Positions 39,519 to 51,852 of a stretch of DNA of 64,000 nt are shown here, one piece after another (the first letter of the stretch is position 1; each line of letters opens with the position of its first letter). Below the pieces are notes generated by a model. That model was not told the DNA's origin, did no database searches, and saw only the letters and a program-made list of their open reading frames with translations. The position numbers and the translations under genes were made by a program. The stretch lies in contig OX637353.1 in the NCBI GenBank assembly GCA_951799405.1, forward strand, positions 16,430,001 to 16,494,000, written 5' to 3'. The DNA comes from Agapetus fuscipes. Its lineage: Eukaryota > Arthropoda > Insecta > Trichoptera > Glossosomatidae.

Positions 39519-39740
39519 TAAGATTCATATTAAGTGCGTGCCCACAAACAGACACGTGTAATTTCGCTTTTACAAATGCTGCATGTGTACCTACTTACAA
39601 ATGAAAAATCCAAACCTCAAATGAACATAAGCTCTGCGACTTTTGCCGCCCTTCCCTGAAACAGGGGTAACATTGACAAAGTGAACCTTTTTAAACAGTA
39701 TGGGTGGTCAGCCTCACACCAACCTAAAAGGCAAGGAATA
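39519..39740 (-). mobile_element. Family A repeat, tail missing
   Basis: Minus strand from CCTTGCCTTTTAGGTTGG through GGCTGACCACCCATACTG and GTTCACTTTGTCAATGTTAC to the AATCTTAAATGATAAC end. It abuts family K directly. Confidence 0.8.
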
Positions 39741-39784
39741 ATAATACTAATTGGCTAGTTTAGTCGCACTAGCCACCCCAACGG

Positions 39785-39860
39785 TGCACTCGCCACATGC
39801 GACCCCTTCGGAGAAAATGCGGCAAAAAGTTACACTATATGTGTAGCTTAGTAGCGAAGT
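39785..39860 (+). mobile_element. SINE B 3'-end fragment
   Basis: CGCCACATGCGACCCCTTCG, AAGTTACACTATATGTGTAG and CTTAGTAGCG only. Confidence 0.75.
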
Positions 39861-40334
39861 GCCAGTAAATACCATTATATATGTTTACAAACAATTATCT
39901 GGTACTTGAAAAAAATCCCAGATTACATGAGGAAGTCGTACAGGGAAAAATAGTTGACAAGGAAAATGGCGTCTCGCCCGCAGTGACGCCCAAGGTGACA
40001 AAATATGTATCAGCTGATGCCTGATAATCTGGTCTGAGGAGGTAGGTACCATAACAACAACAACTAGGTACTTTATATGTATGCTTCCTTAATTTCATGC
40101 TCGACTTACATTTATTACAACAAAAACTGCACATTTTCCATATTTATTGAAGCAGTTTTTATTCTGTAGTATTTTTTATAACATGTCCTTCAATTTGAAA
40201 TAAACACAACTTTAGGCAGAGAAGACGGAAGAGAAATTTTGTCAAACTAAATCATCGATTTTCATCTTTTTGACTTGACGCAGGAGAGCGACTTAGTATC
40301 CTGAGTAACTAAGTATTTTATATCCTGACAAGTC

Positions 40335-40425
40335 TCAACTGGCCCGTAGTTTATAATTAACGCTTCGGACTCGTTAATAAATGGTTGTCGGTTCAAATCC
40401 CGGCGGAGCGCATTTCTGAATAGAT
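40335..40425 (+). mobile_element. SINE C head fragment
   Basis: GCCCGTAGTTTATAATTAAC, CTTCGGACTCGTTAATAAAT and B box GGTTCAAATCCCGGCGGAG. The body is absent. Confidence 0.7.
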
Positions 40426-40673
40426 AAGATCTGTGGAAAACTCGTCCCTCCTAGCTTCCGCAATTTGTCATCGTGCTCGACTTGTGCAATACCTGCATGA
40501 GCGCAAACATACAAGTCGTACAACGTATTGTGTATCTACTTGCTGGGGGGGATGTGAGGACAACACCTGAGACGCGACGGCAGACAAAAGGAGGAAACAC
40601 TAGTAGGTAGATCCAGTTAGTCACACTCACGTGAAGCGCTTAATTAAGGTGACATGATCCTTGATCCATGATC

Positions 40674-40674
40674 C

Positions 40675-40773
<99 letters not shown>

Positions 40774-40775
40774 AT
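40674..40775. repeat. (AAAT)n microsatellite, ~25 units
   Basis: An uninterrupted AAATAAATAAAT run. A length of about 100 bases suggests it could be polymorphic. Confidence 0.97.
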
Positions 40776-41037
40776 GACCGATATTTCCACTTAAAAACTA
40801 CTTATTCGTAAGTTGACGAAATTATTCAGCCAACTTCTCTGGTTCACAGATATGCTGCTTGTTTGAACAATAATATGCAAAGAAGCAAAGGAAAAAAAGT
40901 AATATATTGTTACGAACTTGAAGTACCTACGTGCGACTGTACATGCATACATACATACCAGTCTGGCACTAGTATGATGGTGATAGTGTTACCAACTACG
41001 AACTTTGAAGCACCTACGTACGCCTGTGCAGGTATAA

Positions 41038-42017
41038 TGCCCGCTTTCCACTGCGAGCGGGAAATAGCTGAGCGGGAGCGGGAAATAGCTGAGCGGAGCG
41101 TAGTGAAATAGTTTTGGCCTTCCATTGCGAAAGAGTTTTAAAAAATAATGGTATTTGCCTTCCACAGCTAACGAGCTCGGCGGAGTGAGCTAGGCGAGAA
41201 ATGAGATGAGTCAGATGAAAGAGTTGTTTGCCTTCCATCTACAGCTGGCTTAGCGGAGCCAACTAGTGTGTGACAGCTCGTTGCAGCCTACGCCCAGATC
41301 AAACGTTTTAATTATTAGTAAAAAAAGTTTTTTTTTTTGTTTCGAAAAATAAAAAGTAATATATTATTTTGCTTTAATACATAAAAAGTAGATGTTTGAA
41401 ATAAAACATACATTTTAATATTTTCAAATTTATAAAATAATGTATGATGTGCAGTGTGTGACAGCTCGTTGCAGCCTACGCCCAGATCAAACGTTTCAAT
41501 TATTAATAAAAGATTTTTTTTTTGTTTCGAAACATAAAAAGTAATGTATTATTTTGCTTTAAACATAAAATGTAGATGTTTGAAATAAAACATACATTTT
41601 AATATTTTCAAATTAATAAAATAATGTATGATGTGTTTTTGTAAATCATGTATGATGTGTTTTATCGCTGTCACGCAACTACGCGGGTTGGCGCGGGGGG
41701 CACGGGGGAGCGAAGTCAGTTGAAAACTAGCGGCCGAGACCATGACACAGCGGAGTCATTTTTACTCGCTCAGCCTGCTCCGCTCACTCCGCTGTCGGTG
41801 GAAGCACTTCTATGAAATTTACTGTTGCTAGTCGAGCGGAGTCCGTACGGAGTCCGCTGGAAACTCGCTCAACTCTGCGACCACTTTCGTAACTCTTTGT
41901 ACTCGCTCAGTCCGCTCCGCTGACTCGCTGTCGGTGGAAGCACTTCTATGAAATTTACTGTTGCTAGTCGAGCGGAGTCCGTACGGAGTCAGCTCCGCTC
42001 GCAGTGGAAAGCGGGCA
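41038..42017. mobile_element. 980-bp TIR element with TAA target duplication (PIF/Harbinger-like, non-autonomous)
   Basis: TGCCCGCTTTCCACTGCGAG at the left is exactly inverted at the right end (41994-42017). TAA flanks both sides (41035-41037 and 42018-42020). TWA duplications are the hallmark of PIF/Harbinger. An alternative reading is ATAAT with the TIR starting at GCCC. The interior holds a 188-bp direct duplication (41273 and 41461) and a 136-bp repeat (41795 and 41931), with GAGCGGAGTC-type words near both ends. No transposase frame is present. Confidence 0.85.
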
Positions 42018-42020
42018 TAA

Positions 42021-43740
42021 TAGTGTGTGTAAAACCATCTGGTATAATCCATCATGATAGTCGAACGGCTGTCTAGTACATCTAGAACAGAGATAGAATA
42101 TTCTGGAATATGCAAGAGAGATCTATGTTGTACCTATACAAAGGGATTGCAATGGAGCAGCAGCGGAGATCGTCGATTAAAACATTGAACTGTGAAGTCG
42201 GAAAGAAAAAGGTAGAAATCAATAGTTGTAAATTGTGAAACAAACCGTGTGAAAGAAATTCTGTTAAAATAATTAATTGCAGTTTAATAAAAAGAGGAAC
42301 ACAGAAAAATCATAACAATATCAAGATAACTTCCAATCCATCAACACAGTAAAGGTATCAGTGTGGTGAACGTCTCCCCGCCAGGAGGGAATGTATGGAA
42401 CCTGCTCCCTGCAAGGGCGGCAGTGGAACTCGCAGTAGGGCGGATATTACAAGGGAAATGGAAGTCTCTCTCAAAAAGAAAACGTCTAAATATCTCACTC
42501 GCAACTTCATGTGTCTCAACTCTCAAGTGATCCAGAAAAACATGCCAAACAATTTATATTATTTGATTCTTTCGTAAACAGATTTCAGCTTTCGATAAAA
42601 TCAAAAATAATTCAAAAACATTGATGTTAGATTGCCTGTTGATGAGTAAAACTTGAAAAGAACAGTGATCCTGCTTACGCTGTATACACTGATGGCAAGT
42701 TATTACAATATCCCGCACAGAGAAATGTTTACATCTGCTGAGATGAAAAATCAGCTTTTTCGCATCAGAATGTAAACGGCATTGTTTACTGAATCAGATT
42801 TATGAGAGGGGAAGAACTTCAATCTTTTGCAAGAAATCTTCAGTCGCAATAAGTTATTCGTTCATCATATTATTATTTTTAGAAAAACTACAGCTACCAA
42901 TACTTGTAGAGGAGATTTACAAAAGACGGAAGTAGCCTGTGATCCCTTTGTAGATGTAAGCAGGAAGTCGTGTTGCCCAGGAGGGCTTCACGGAGGACCG
43001 GATATCCGTGACGTGGGGCTGGGCAAGTATGAGGGATGCAGGGAGGAGCCTGCTATGAGGTGGTTGACGAACAACATCTAGACTACAAGTCCAGACTCCA
43101 GCGTGCTTCATATACACGCACGTATAATATTATCATTATCAAACGCATTAAACCACAAAACTCGATTCAGGTCCAGTAAGCTGTCATGTACATTTTTATG
43201 ATTAAGAAATAACGTGAGACGCAAACCGCGAATACCGTAAAGGCTCAAGAATGTAGGATCGCAAAGCAAGAAGAATTTGAAGCTTCACAGTCTTTGCTTT
43301 GAACTTACTCCTAGTTCAGTTGTTATCGTTAATTCACAACATTGAAATGAACCGCTTCGCTAGTGTAAACGGCAGAAAGTAAGACTTTCCCTCAGCTATT
43401 CCCATCTTCCCTATCAATCCCTACATTAAACAACTCGACACTGGAGCCCCTGCTGTATGCGGGAATCCACCACAATGAAGAAGAAGAAGAAAGTAAGACT
43501 TTGAGTGTCATCTATCAAATAAATTGATATTGTCTTAGAGGCGAAGGGAAAGAGAGGGAAGCGCAGTTAGGCCCATTTTAGAAACAACGCATTCTGTCCG
43601 GTTCGTCTAAGGTTGTTTCTATCCAGTGCCGGGTCGGGAGACTAGTAATGTAAGATCTATTAAAGCTTTCACACAGTTTGTCCAGTAATCCATAGACAAG
43701 TCGGGCAGAGTGCGTTGTGTCTGACATGGACCTTAGGAGA
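42021..43740. other. Unassigned sequence
   Basis: Several ORFs of 60-95 residues (for example 42341-42526 minus and 42827-43081 plus) show no domain I recognise. Locally GC-richer pieces at 42360-42440 and 42960-43070 could be decayed exons or transposon coding remnants, but nothing supports a name. Confidence 0.4.
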
Positions 43741-43744
43741 GAGG

Positions 43745-44087
43745 AGATAAAAACGCAAAAACGCAACTAAGCTACACATATAGTGTAACTTCTTGCCGCG
43801 TTATCCCCGAAGGGGTCGCATGTGGCGAGTTGAACCTATTTATTTTTACAGGTAAGGGGGCCGGCCTTACGCCAACCACTTCAGTTGAAGTGGAGGTTTC
43901 CCAGCTCCCGAGAGTGCTGGTACTCATTTCTTGTGAAGGCTGAGTAAACCTTGCCGGTATTTTATTTTGGGGTTTTGAAATAAACACCGAAACGGGAAAT
44001 CATTTCTGACACCCTCGGTGGGATTCGAACCCGAGCTTTCGGCATGGAATGCAAGCACTCTACCACCTGAGCTATCGACCGGTCTAA
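43745..44087 (-). mobile_element. SINE B copy, full length
   Basis: Minus strand: GACCGGTCGATAGCTCAGG, B box GGTTCGAATCCCACCGAG, TGATTTCCCGTTTCGGTGTT, body, GGCCGGCCCCCTTACCTG, GGGGATAACGCGGCAAGAAG, TAGCTTAGTTGCG. It serves as a family reference. Confidence 0.9.
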
Positions 44088-44179
44088 ATCCAGGGCGCTA
44101 ATGGGAGCATCAGGTTACACAATCACGCAGCTTGTGAGAGAGGGGTGGAGAGTGGACACACAGGGGAGAGACATACACT

Positions 44180-44330
44180 TAATGCTGTAGAGATGTTGCC
44201 GTGGAAGCTCCAGTTCCCATAGACCACGGCAACAGATCCCAGAAAACAACTCTCCAGAATCAACAACCGGCTGTGTAAGCCTAAAACTCTTATTCGACAT
44301 GGACTTAGCTCAGAACCAAGGTGGAAGAGA
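44180..44330 (-). repeat. Family F repeat
   Basis: It shares GACCACGGCAACAGATCCC and GTAAGCCTAAAACTCT with 29835-29910. Confidence 0.5.
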
Positions 44331-44809
44331 TTGAAATGCATGAAAAATAAACAAATGCAAGCTGAGAATGAATTCGCCGCGTCACGGATTTAAATCGATT
44401 GTTTTAGAAAATTGTCAGTTGCGACCACAGAGTTGGGATAATCGCCGTGACGTCACCCAGAATCAACGCTCTGTTGCGTGGCGGTGACGGCTCCTACGCT
44501 GGAGCACGCTGGTCCGTAGTCACAGTGGTCACAGTGGTCACCAACATTACACGGCATTCCCTGGCGCGGTGACAGCACGCAAATAAACACGCGCGCAAAT
44601 AGTGGACGTGCGTGGAGAGAAAGTGCTCGCGCGGGAAGCGGGGAGCTGGCTGGTAAACATGTCGCTAAACCCACAAGGGGCGCGGCCAGGAATAGCCAGA
44701 GACAATATGGCAGCAACTAGCGCGCCTACTCCACGAGAACGTCCTCATTCTGTAAGGACAAGCTGTGTCGCTGCTACAAAACACACATCGAGCACGTGGG
44801 CAGACTCTA

Positions 44810-45420
44810 CGATCATCGGACTCGGCCAAGACTCCTCCAGATCCCAAAAAGATCGACAAGGACAGTGTTTGGAGACCATGCTTTTTGCACAGCGGCACCG
44901 GTGGCCTGTAACTCGCTGCCCGCATATCTGTGGGAGTCTTCGACAGAGGCAACGCAAAAAACGCAACGCAACTAAGCTACACATATAGTGTAACTTCTTG
45001 CCGCGTTATCCCCGAAGGGGTCGCATGTGGCGAGTTGAACCTTTTTATTTTTACAGGTAAGGGGGCCAGCCTTACGCCAACCACTTCAGTTGAAGTGGAG
45101 GTTTCCCAGCTCCCGAGGTGCTGGTACTCATTTCTTGTAAAGGCTGAGTAAACCTTGCCGGAATTTTATTTTGGGGTTTGAATTAAACACCGAAACGGGA
45201 AATCATTTCTGACACCCTCGGTGGGATTCGAACCCGAGCTTTCGGCATGGAATGCAAGCACTCTACCACCTGAGCTATCGACCGGACGAGGCGGGTTTCA
45301 AAAAAAGCCTCAAGACGCACCTGTTTCCAGGATCACACCATGCCGCTCTGTGGTGATGGAGTGGAGCCTCCTAATGAGGGAGGCGACCGTTAGGAGAAAA
45401 GAACCCAACTGTGTGCAGTT
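44810..45420 (+). pseudogene. L2-like LINE C-terminal fragment split by SINE B
   Basis: LLQIPKRSTRTVFGDHAFC and NSLPAYLWESSTE (44822-44950) continue after the SINE as AGFKKSLKTHLF (45291-45325). Deleting 44951-45287 and one GAGGC copy rejoins the frame exactly. This is the post-RT tail of a CR1/L2-type LINE, 5'-truncated, and older than the SINE. Confidence 0.75.
44951..45287 (-). mobile_element. SINE B copy with target duplication
   Basis: GAGGC lies at 44946-44950 and 45288-45292. On the minus strand it starts CGTCCGGTCGATAGCTCAGG and ends in a tail of GCGTT units and T runs. It defines the family ends (about 337 bp). Confidence 0.9.
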
Positions 45421-45745
45421 ACGCACGAAGGCGTTATAAAAAAAATAATGCATTTCATTTCATCTGCATTCTACATGCACGGATCAACACGGCTTACACT
45501 GAACGTGGTGAAAGGCGAAAATAACGTCGCCATCTTGTTAAACGTCACTTCTAGTATCTAGTTAAATGTGATGTTAGCTGAATTGCTAAAACTTGAAAAA
45601 AGGAGTATTTTGTCGTTGAAGAAAAACCAAATAATAGCTATTGGATTTAGAAGTTTGAAGGCCGCAAAGTCATTACACCGTCCTCCTTTGGATGTCATCT
45701 GAATTCATTTAAAAGGGTGGTTAGATCGCTGCGGGCAGCGCAGTC

Positions 45746-45993
45746 AAGATAGAACTGGAGAAGAGTGGTTGCTTCCACACGGGGCACAAGCCTCAGCAAT
45801 GAGGAACAAGATAGAACTGGAGAAGAGTGGTTGCTTCCACACGGGGCACAAGCCTCAGCAATGAGGAACAAGATAGAACTGGAGAAGAGTGGTTGCTTCC
45901 ACACGGGGCACAAGCCTCAGCAATGAGGAACAAGATAGAACTGGAGAAGAGTGGTTGCTTCCACACGGGGCACAAGCCTCAGCAATGAGGAAC
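45746..45993. repeat. 62-bp tandem repeat, 4 units
   Basis: AAGATAGAACTGGAGAAGAG recurs at 45746, 45808, 45870 and 45932. The units are identical by eye except at the right edge. Confidence 0.95.
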
Positions 45994-46124
45994 TAGATTG
46001 AGAAGACATTTTTTATTTATTTATTTATTTGAGAAAACTACAGCTTTATAAAAAGTAATTACAATGGTGTTCTTAAAAATTAATATAAGCCAAAATTGTG
46101 ATATATACCGTTATATATATACCG

Positions 46125-46735
46125 TAAAATATCTACCGTTGGAAGCTAAAAGGTCACTCGTCAACGCTTTTGTAGTATCCAAAGTGGACTACTGTAATGG
46201 CATTTATGCAGCCCAACCACAGTGTGAATTAAGTCGGTTGCAGTCAGTAATGAATGCAGGCGCGCGGCTTATATTCAACCAAACCAAACACTGTCACATA
46301 ACTCCGCTTTTGGAGCGACTCCACTGGCTGAGGTTTCCTCAACGCGTCAAATTTAAACTTGGCCTTATCACATACAAAGCTCTCCATGATGCAGCTCCTT
46401 TCTACATCCAAGAGCTGATTGTCTCAAAAGTCCTGAGCTCAAGGGAGCAAACACTAAGATCAGCAGAGAACGGAGCGGAAACCCTGCTAAATGAACCTAG
46501 AAGAAAAATTGCCACTGTTTTCGGAGACCGTGCTTTTGCGGTGGCCGGCCCTGCGACCTGGAATCATCTACCACTAGAAATCCGGAGGTCTAAGACGATT
46601 GAGGACCTAAAGAGGAGGATGAAGACATTTTTCTTCGCCCAGTAAATTGCTAAGCGCCCTTGGAGTGACATTGAGTTACGAAACGGCGCTGAAAAGGAAA
46701 TCATCATAATCATCATCATCATCATTGTTTCTTCT
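46125..46735 (+). pseudogene. L2-like LINE: end of RT and C-terminal tail
   Basis: The frame 46064-46645 reads LPLEAKRSLVNAFVVSKVDY (RT thumb region), HWLRFPQRVKFKLGLITYKA, GDRAFAVAGPATWNHLPLE and DLKRRMKTFF, then stops. AAGCGCCCTTGGAGTGAC, GAAACGGCGCT and an (ATC)n tail follow. It is open for about 170 residues, so a fairly young 5'-truncated copy. The catalytic RT domain is absent. Confidence 0.85.
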
Positions 46736-46739
46736 ATTT

Positions 46740-48050
46740 AAAATTATAGAGATAGAATTATAATTTGATCAGTATGCTGAGCTAGTATTGACATATAATA
46801 GAAAATTGAGAAGACAAGAAAATAAAAATAAAAAGAGAGCAAAACAAAAAACAAAAAGCAAAAAGACACAAGTTGACAAGCAACAGAAAAGAAAAAAAAG
46901 AAACAAGGTGTAAAAAAATAAAATTAAAAGTAAAAGTAAAGTGGAAAGGAATGAGGAAAAGGAGGGATTATTACGTAAGTGAAGGAGCTTGATTGAGGGA
47001 GTTAGGGGACAGAGTTGAAAAATATCTCAATTTATTGCGAAAGGTTGTTAATGAGTCATGGAAAATATCTAGATTTTTGAAATTTTGGTTATAGTCACGC
47101 TGTATTCTGAATAAAGTTGAGTGGTATCGGTAATTGGTATGACAGATGGGTAGGTGAAATAAATTTTGCGAGCGGGTATGTCTGTTTGGTATAAGAAATG
47201 ATATGTTACATAATAAATCAGGGGAGTCAATTGCATTATTGCATATTTTGTACAAAAGTAATTGATCAAAGTAAGTCCTTCTATCTTGTAGTGTGTTAAT
47301 ATTGAAAAATTCTATGGAAGATTTGTAATCGGTGTGTTCAATGTATTGTCGTTTCTCTAAATATTTAACAAAAATCTTTTGAATATTTTCAATACGGTTA
47401 GTGTGAATTTTGTAGTGCGGATTCCATATTGGAGTACAAAATTCTAAATGAGGGCGTATATGTGAAAGGTATAGTGTTTTTAAAGTGTTGATATTCTTAA
47501 ATTGTTTACCGGTGCGGATGATAAAACCCAACATTCGGTAAGCTTTGGAGGTAATTGAGTCAATATGCTTGTCATACGTCAATTTGGAATCCAATAAAAC
47601 TCCCAGATCTCTCACACTATCAACCTTTTTCAATAACAAACCATTTATGGAATAAGAGTGTGTTATAAGGGTGTTTTTGCGAGAAAATGTTAAAAAGGCA
47701 CATTTGGACACATTGATGTCGATTTTATTTTTATAGCAATACACACTTAGTCAATTGATGTCATTTTGTAAATTAATGCAGTCATTTATATTATTAATTG
47801 TTGCGTAAATTTTCATGTCATCAGCGAAACCTGAAAAGTGTGAGGATTGGAAGCAAAATTGTAAGTCATATATGTAAATATTAAAAAGAATGGGACCTAG
47901 GTGTGAGCCCTGGGGTACACCCGACGGGACACGAGTGAAATTGGACTTACAGCCGCCCACAACCACTGCCTGTTGTCTGCAGGAACTGCAGGAACATATC
48001 GCGTGATGACTATTGACAACGTTATGATTCAACATTCCTGCCACAACTTA
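46740..48050 (-). pseudogene. Jockey-like LINE, RT 3' half, one nonsense codon
   Basis: The minus strand has SGVPQGSHLGPILFNIYIYD (RT motif B), FADDMKIY (catalytic motif C), VSVRD-type VRDLGVLLDSKLTYDKHID and the Jockey-group tail SHIRPHLEFCTPIWNPHYK. A TGA at 47748-47750 splits the frame (47751-48044 and 46971-47744). The sister element at 49441-49902 has DINRL at this place, so a CGA-to-TGA change is likely. The 5' part is missing beyond 48050. The 3' UTR (46740-46970) is purine-rich on the plus strand. Confidence 0.85.
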
Positions 48051-48406
48051 AACTATGTTAGTTGGCTGTAAAGAAAAGGAGTGTTAGGGGGAGATCATGT
48101 ATGGAAATTTCTCCGTCATTAAGATCAACTAAATCGACACCCTCCCAAGATGTCTCGTTCAGTTTTCCATACTTCCACACTCCCTCCTGCTCGCACACAC
48201 CCCTCCACGCTCCCAGTATCTATCTACGCGCCAGCAGGACAGATGTTCCCGCGTAACCTCAATTCTCTCCCAAAATAAATAAAACACGGAGCAGAGAGCC
48301 ATTCCCGTAGCTCTGTAATATTCACATTATTCGCGCTATTTTCACATTTTCCCTCTCCCCACACACACACACACATGTAGTCGTGCTGCAGTTGGGTTTA
48401 GACATT

Positions 48407-48530
48407 GACTTATAATATCTGTTGACTAGAAATTATTTTAACGAAAATAGGCAATATAATTATATCTGCTTCAACCTACTTACGAAAATAGGCATTAGTA
48501 AGAAAGAGAACAAAGAACTTCGCAGTTGCA
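48407..48530 (+). repeat. Family Q repeat
   Basis: Counterpart of 34918-35025. Confidence 0.45.
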
Positions 48531-48654
48531 TTTCCGTGTGTACAAAAAAACTTGGAAAGGTGGCAGCATTGCCGCGTGCGTACTATGCCCGGAGCAGTCC
48601 GAGCATAGAAGCATGCGGTATGATGATGATGATGCTGGGCATTATTTGAAGGCA

Positions 48655-51370
48655 TTTTTATTTTATTTTATTTTATTTTTAACGAGAAAAAACAGATACA
48701 GACACAAAAACAAATACAAGAAAAATGTAAACATAAACAGTAGTGTGCCTTAATCCTAAAGAATTCCCACAGATATGTAAAAACAATAAAATAGCTGACG
48801 AAAAATAAAAACATAAAAGAAATCGATGAGGTAAAAAGTAAATCAAATTAACAGAAATAAAAATAAGAGGAAAGAAAAAAAAAAAGTGAAAAGAGAAACT
48901 AAGAATAAACAAAAAATATACAAAAAAAGATAAAAAGAAAACCCATTCAAGATATAATGAATAGCACGGACATTTTATAAATACTTTTTAATAGGTCAGA
49001 TCTAAAGGAGTACTTCACTTTACTAAATATATCTAAATCACTAAAATATATATTAAAATCACTGCACATTCTATACATAGGAGCTCTTTGACCTGAGTTT
49101 GTTCGACATTTGGGCAGAGAAAATATTTGTAACGAACGGGATGCACTTCTTGGTATGCGAAAATTAATCTGACATAGAAGACCAGGGCAATCCGTTTCAG
49201 ATAGACAAATACTCCTCAAAGTTAACGCACTCAATAATAAACGCCGATTGTCAAGACTAATTAGGTTTAAGTGAACTAGGCGGTTTTCGTAAGTGCGGTT
49301 GACGAAGCTTAAACGATGGAATAGTATTTTTGTAAATCTTCTTTGTACGGACTCTATAAGAGTCTTGTACACATTATAAAAAGGATTCCATATAGTCACA
49401 GCAAATTCTACTTGAGATCGTATTAATGAATGATATAAGGTCATATAACTAGATAACATTTTAATTTTTTTGTTACACGAAACACAAATCCCATCATTTG
49501 AAAGGCCTTATTGACAACGGCATCAATATGCACGTCAAACAAAAGTTTCGAATCGAAAGTCACACCTAGGTCACGTATGCACGATACTCTTTCAAGTGTG
49601 TGATTGGAAATCTTGTAATTGTATTTGATCAGAATGCGTTTCCTCGAGAAGGTTATAATTTTACATTTTTCAAAGGCGAGTGACAGTTTGTTAATCGAAC
49701 AGTATAAACTGAGCCGATTGATGTCTTCCTGTAGTAATAAACAGTCGTTAATATTATCAACTTTTTTAAAAAATTTCATATCATCAGCGAATAATAATAA
49801 TTTACTGTTTTTAAAGCATTTATGGATATCAGATATGAAAATTGTGAATAAAAAAGGACCCAATATGGAACCCTGAGGAACGCCAGAGCTTATCGCACAC
49901 AATGGTTTATGGTTTGTTTTCGCTCCAAGCGAGACGGAGTGTTCTGGACCTAATGTTCCTATTCAAACTCATCCGGGGTAACGTGTCTTGCTCCGAACTC
50001 CTGTCTGAAGTGGGAATCCGAGTGCCTAGGATGACGTCAAGAAACACCAAAATCCAGCTCTATATTCCGTCTCACAGAACAAATTCATACGGAAACTCAT
50101 TCCTCTTGAGAGCTTCGCGGTTGTTCAATGAAAAGTTTAGTGAACTGGATATTTTTTACCAATCGACCAATACTTTGAAAAAGTTAACGACGGCCATACT
50201 TTGCCCTTAATTCTTGATTAATGATGTAAAATAATAATAATAATAATTGTAATTGTAATAATAATAGAAACGTGTTCATGAAATATAATGAATTCTGATT
50301 AGAATTTCAGTGTGTAGGTATTAGTGAGTGGGAAAAATTAAAATTATAATTAAAAATATTGGCATGTTCAAGTGAATGTAAGGCTGATTTGATATATGTA
50401 ATTCTGTTTTTATCTCTTATTGTTTGGTGTCATTACGGTTATCATGATTATTTTAATAGGTTTTTATATTTTGTGTTTGAAAAAGAAAAAAAAAAATATC
50501 TTACTATCATTAGTATTTATATTTATATTCTCTTCTTTTTTTTATTTTAATACTTATATTTAATGTCAACATTGTATGAAAAAATATCTTACTGTCATTA
50601 GTATTTATATTTATATTCTTTTTTATATTCTTTTTATTTTTAATACTTATATTTAATGTCAACATTGTAATTGGGAAGGTACAACATCAATTGTATATAT
50701 TTTTATTATTGTTTTATATATTTTAATGTATTTTCCTGTTTTGTTGAATAAATTATTTAAAAAAAAAAAAAAAAAAAAACAATGATGAGGTGTATCCATT
50801 CAGGGTAACAGTTTGATATCTCGATTCAAGATATGAAGAAAACCACCTAAATAAGTTACCTTGGACTCCATTGAAGTGAAGCTTTTTAAGTAATATAAGG
50901 TGATCTACCTTATCGAAAGCTTTACGGAAATCAGTGTACACGCTATCAACAGAGGAGCCCTGGTCAAATGTCTCAAAAATAAAATTAGAATACAGTAACA
51001 AATTAGAAACTATAGATCGTGATCTGACAAATCCATGTTGACTATCAGGAATACAGTGCTTAAGTAGTGGATATATTTTACTATGGACCAATTTTTCAAA
51101 AATTTTAGTAATACAAGAGAGGATAGATATAGGTCTGTAGTTAGAGATGTCATTTATCGCTCCTGCTTTATGTAAGGGTATGATGTTAGCAGTTTTCCAT
51201 ATGCTTGGTATATTACCTTCAGATAAACTTTTGTTGAAAATGAGTGTAAGAGGTTTAACAAGGGCATTCGAGGTCATTTTAAGGAAAAAAGCACTTAGTT
51301 TATCCGGACCAGCCCCTTTATTAATGTCAATAAGATAAAGTGCATCCCTTACATCGTTTTCAGATAGAAA
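48655..51370 (-). pseudogene. Jockey-like LINE with RT, split by another LINE
   Basis: The minus strand from 51370 reads AGPDKLSAFFLKMTSNALVK, NYRPISILSCITKIFEKLVH, VYTDFRKAFDKVDH (motif A) and ESRYQTVTLNGYTSS (end 50785). After the foreign insert 49905-50784 it continues CAISSGVPQGSILGPFLFT (motif B), FADDMKFF (motif C) and DLGVTFDSKLLFDVHIDAV. A frameshift at about 49450-49475 precedes YHSLIRSQVEFAVTIWNPFY and the C-terminal tail, with the stop at 48947. A TAAAA-repeat tail lies at 48655-48690. The endonuclease and ORF1 are absent. Confidence 0.87.
49905..50779 (+). pseudogene. LINE C-terminal end with poly(A), inserted antisense
   Basis: 49914-50210 encodes LQARRSVLDLMFLFKLIRGN, VPRMTSRNTKIQLYIPSHRT and RLFNEKFSELDIFYQS, a Jockey-group C terminus, then a stop. 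A 550-base AT-rich 3' UTR and a poly(A) ending at 50779 follow. ACAATG at 49899-49904 recurs at 50779-50784 (first base shared with the A run). Removing the insert rejoins the minus-strand RT frame, proving a 5'-truncated retroposition. Confidence 0.87.
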
Positions 51371-51396
51371 CAAAAAAAAAAAAAAGCATTGTGGCA

Positions 51397-51570
51397 TTTG
51401 CTGTAATTGGGTGTCAAAACAAAAAATGGAGAGCAAGAAAACATAAAATTTGACACGAAGAACATGTTTTGCATGACTGCACAACTGCAAAGTTTGACAG
51501 GACTGAGACAAATGTGGTAGGTAGTATGTATCAATGCAGTAAGTTAGTTTCTCTTCCTCTATGTTATACT
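51397..51570 (+). repeat. Family M interspersed repeat
   Basis: Counterpart of 13225-13412, with ATTGGGTGTCAAAACAAAAA, GCAAGAAAACATAAAATTT and TAGTATGTATCAATGCAGTA. Confidence 0.65.
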
Positions 51571-51852
51571 AAATGGGTTAAGATTCCTGTCCGCGCGAAC
51601 GTAAACATGGCGCGCTCCTCTCGCCAACTTTAAAATACTTTATTTTGCAATATGAAACATATTATTGTTTATGCAGGAAAATATGTGCGAAATAAAATAT
51701 GTGAATGAGATACATAGACAAAAATAATTCTCTCTACATTTCATGAAATTGTCAGCACAACGGCTACAATAATTAATCTGACAACGAAAATGATTTCTCA
51801 TATTTTATATTTATTATTTCTCATAAACTTACTACTGTCTATATTGCCATCA
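51571..51852. other. Unassigned AT-rich sequence
   Basis: No repeat or coding signal recognised. Confidence 0.35.

Noticed and set aside
44602..44988. 128-residue plus-strand ORF as a gene
   Set aside because: It runs through an L2-like fragment in the wrong frame and into SINE B.
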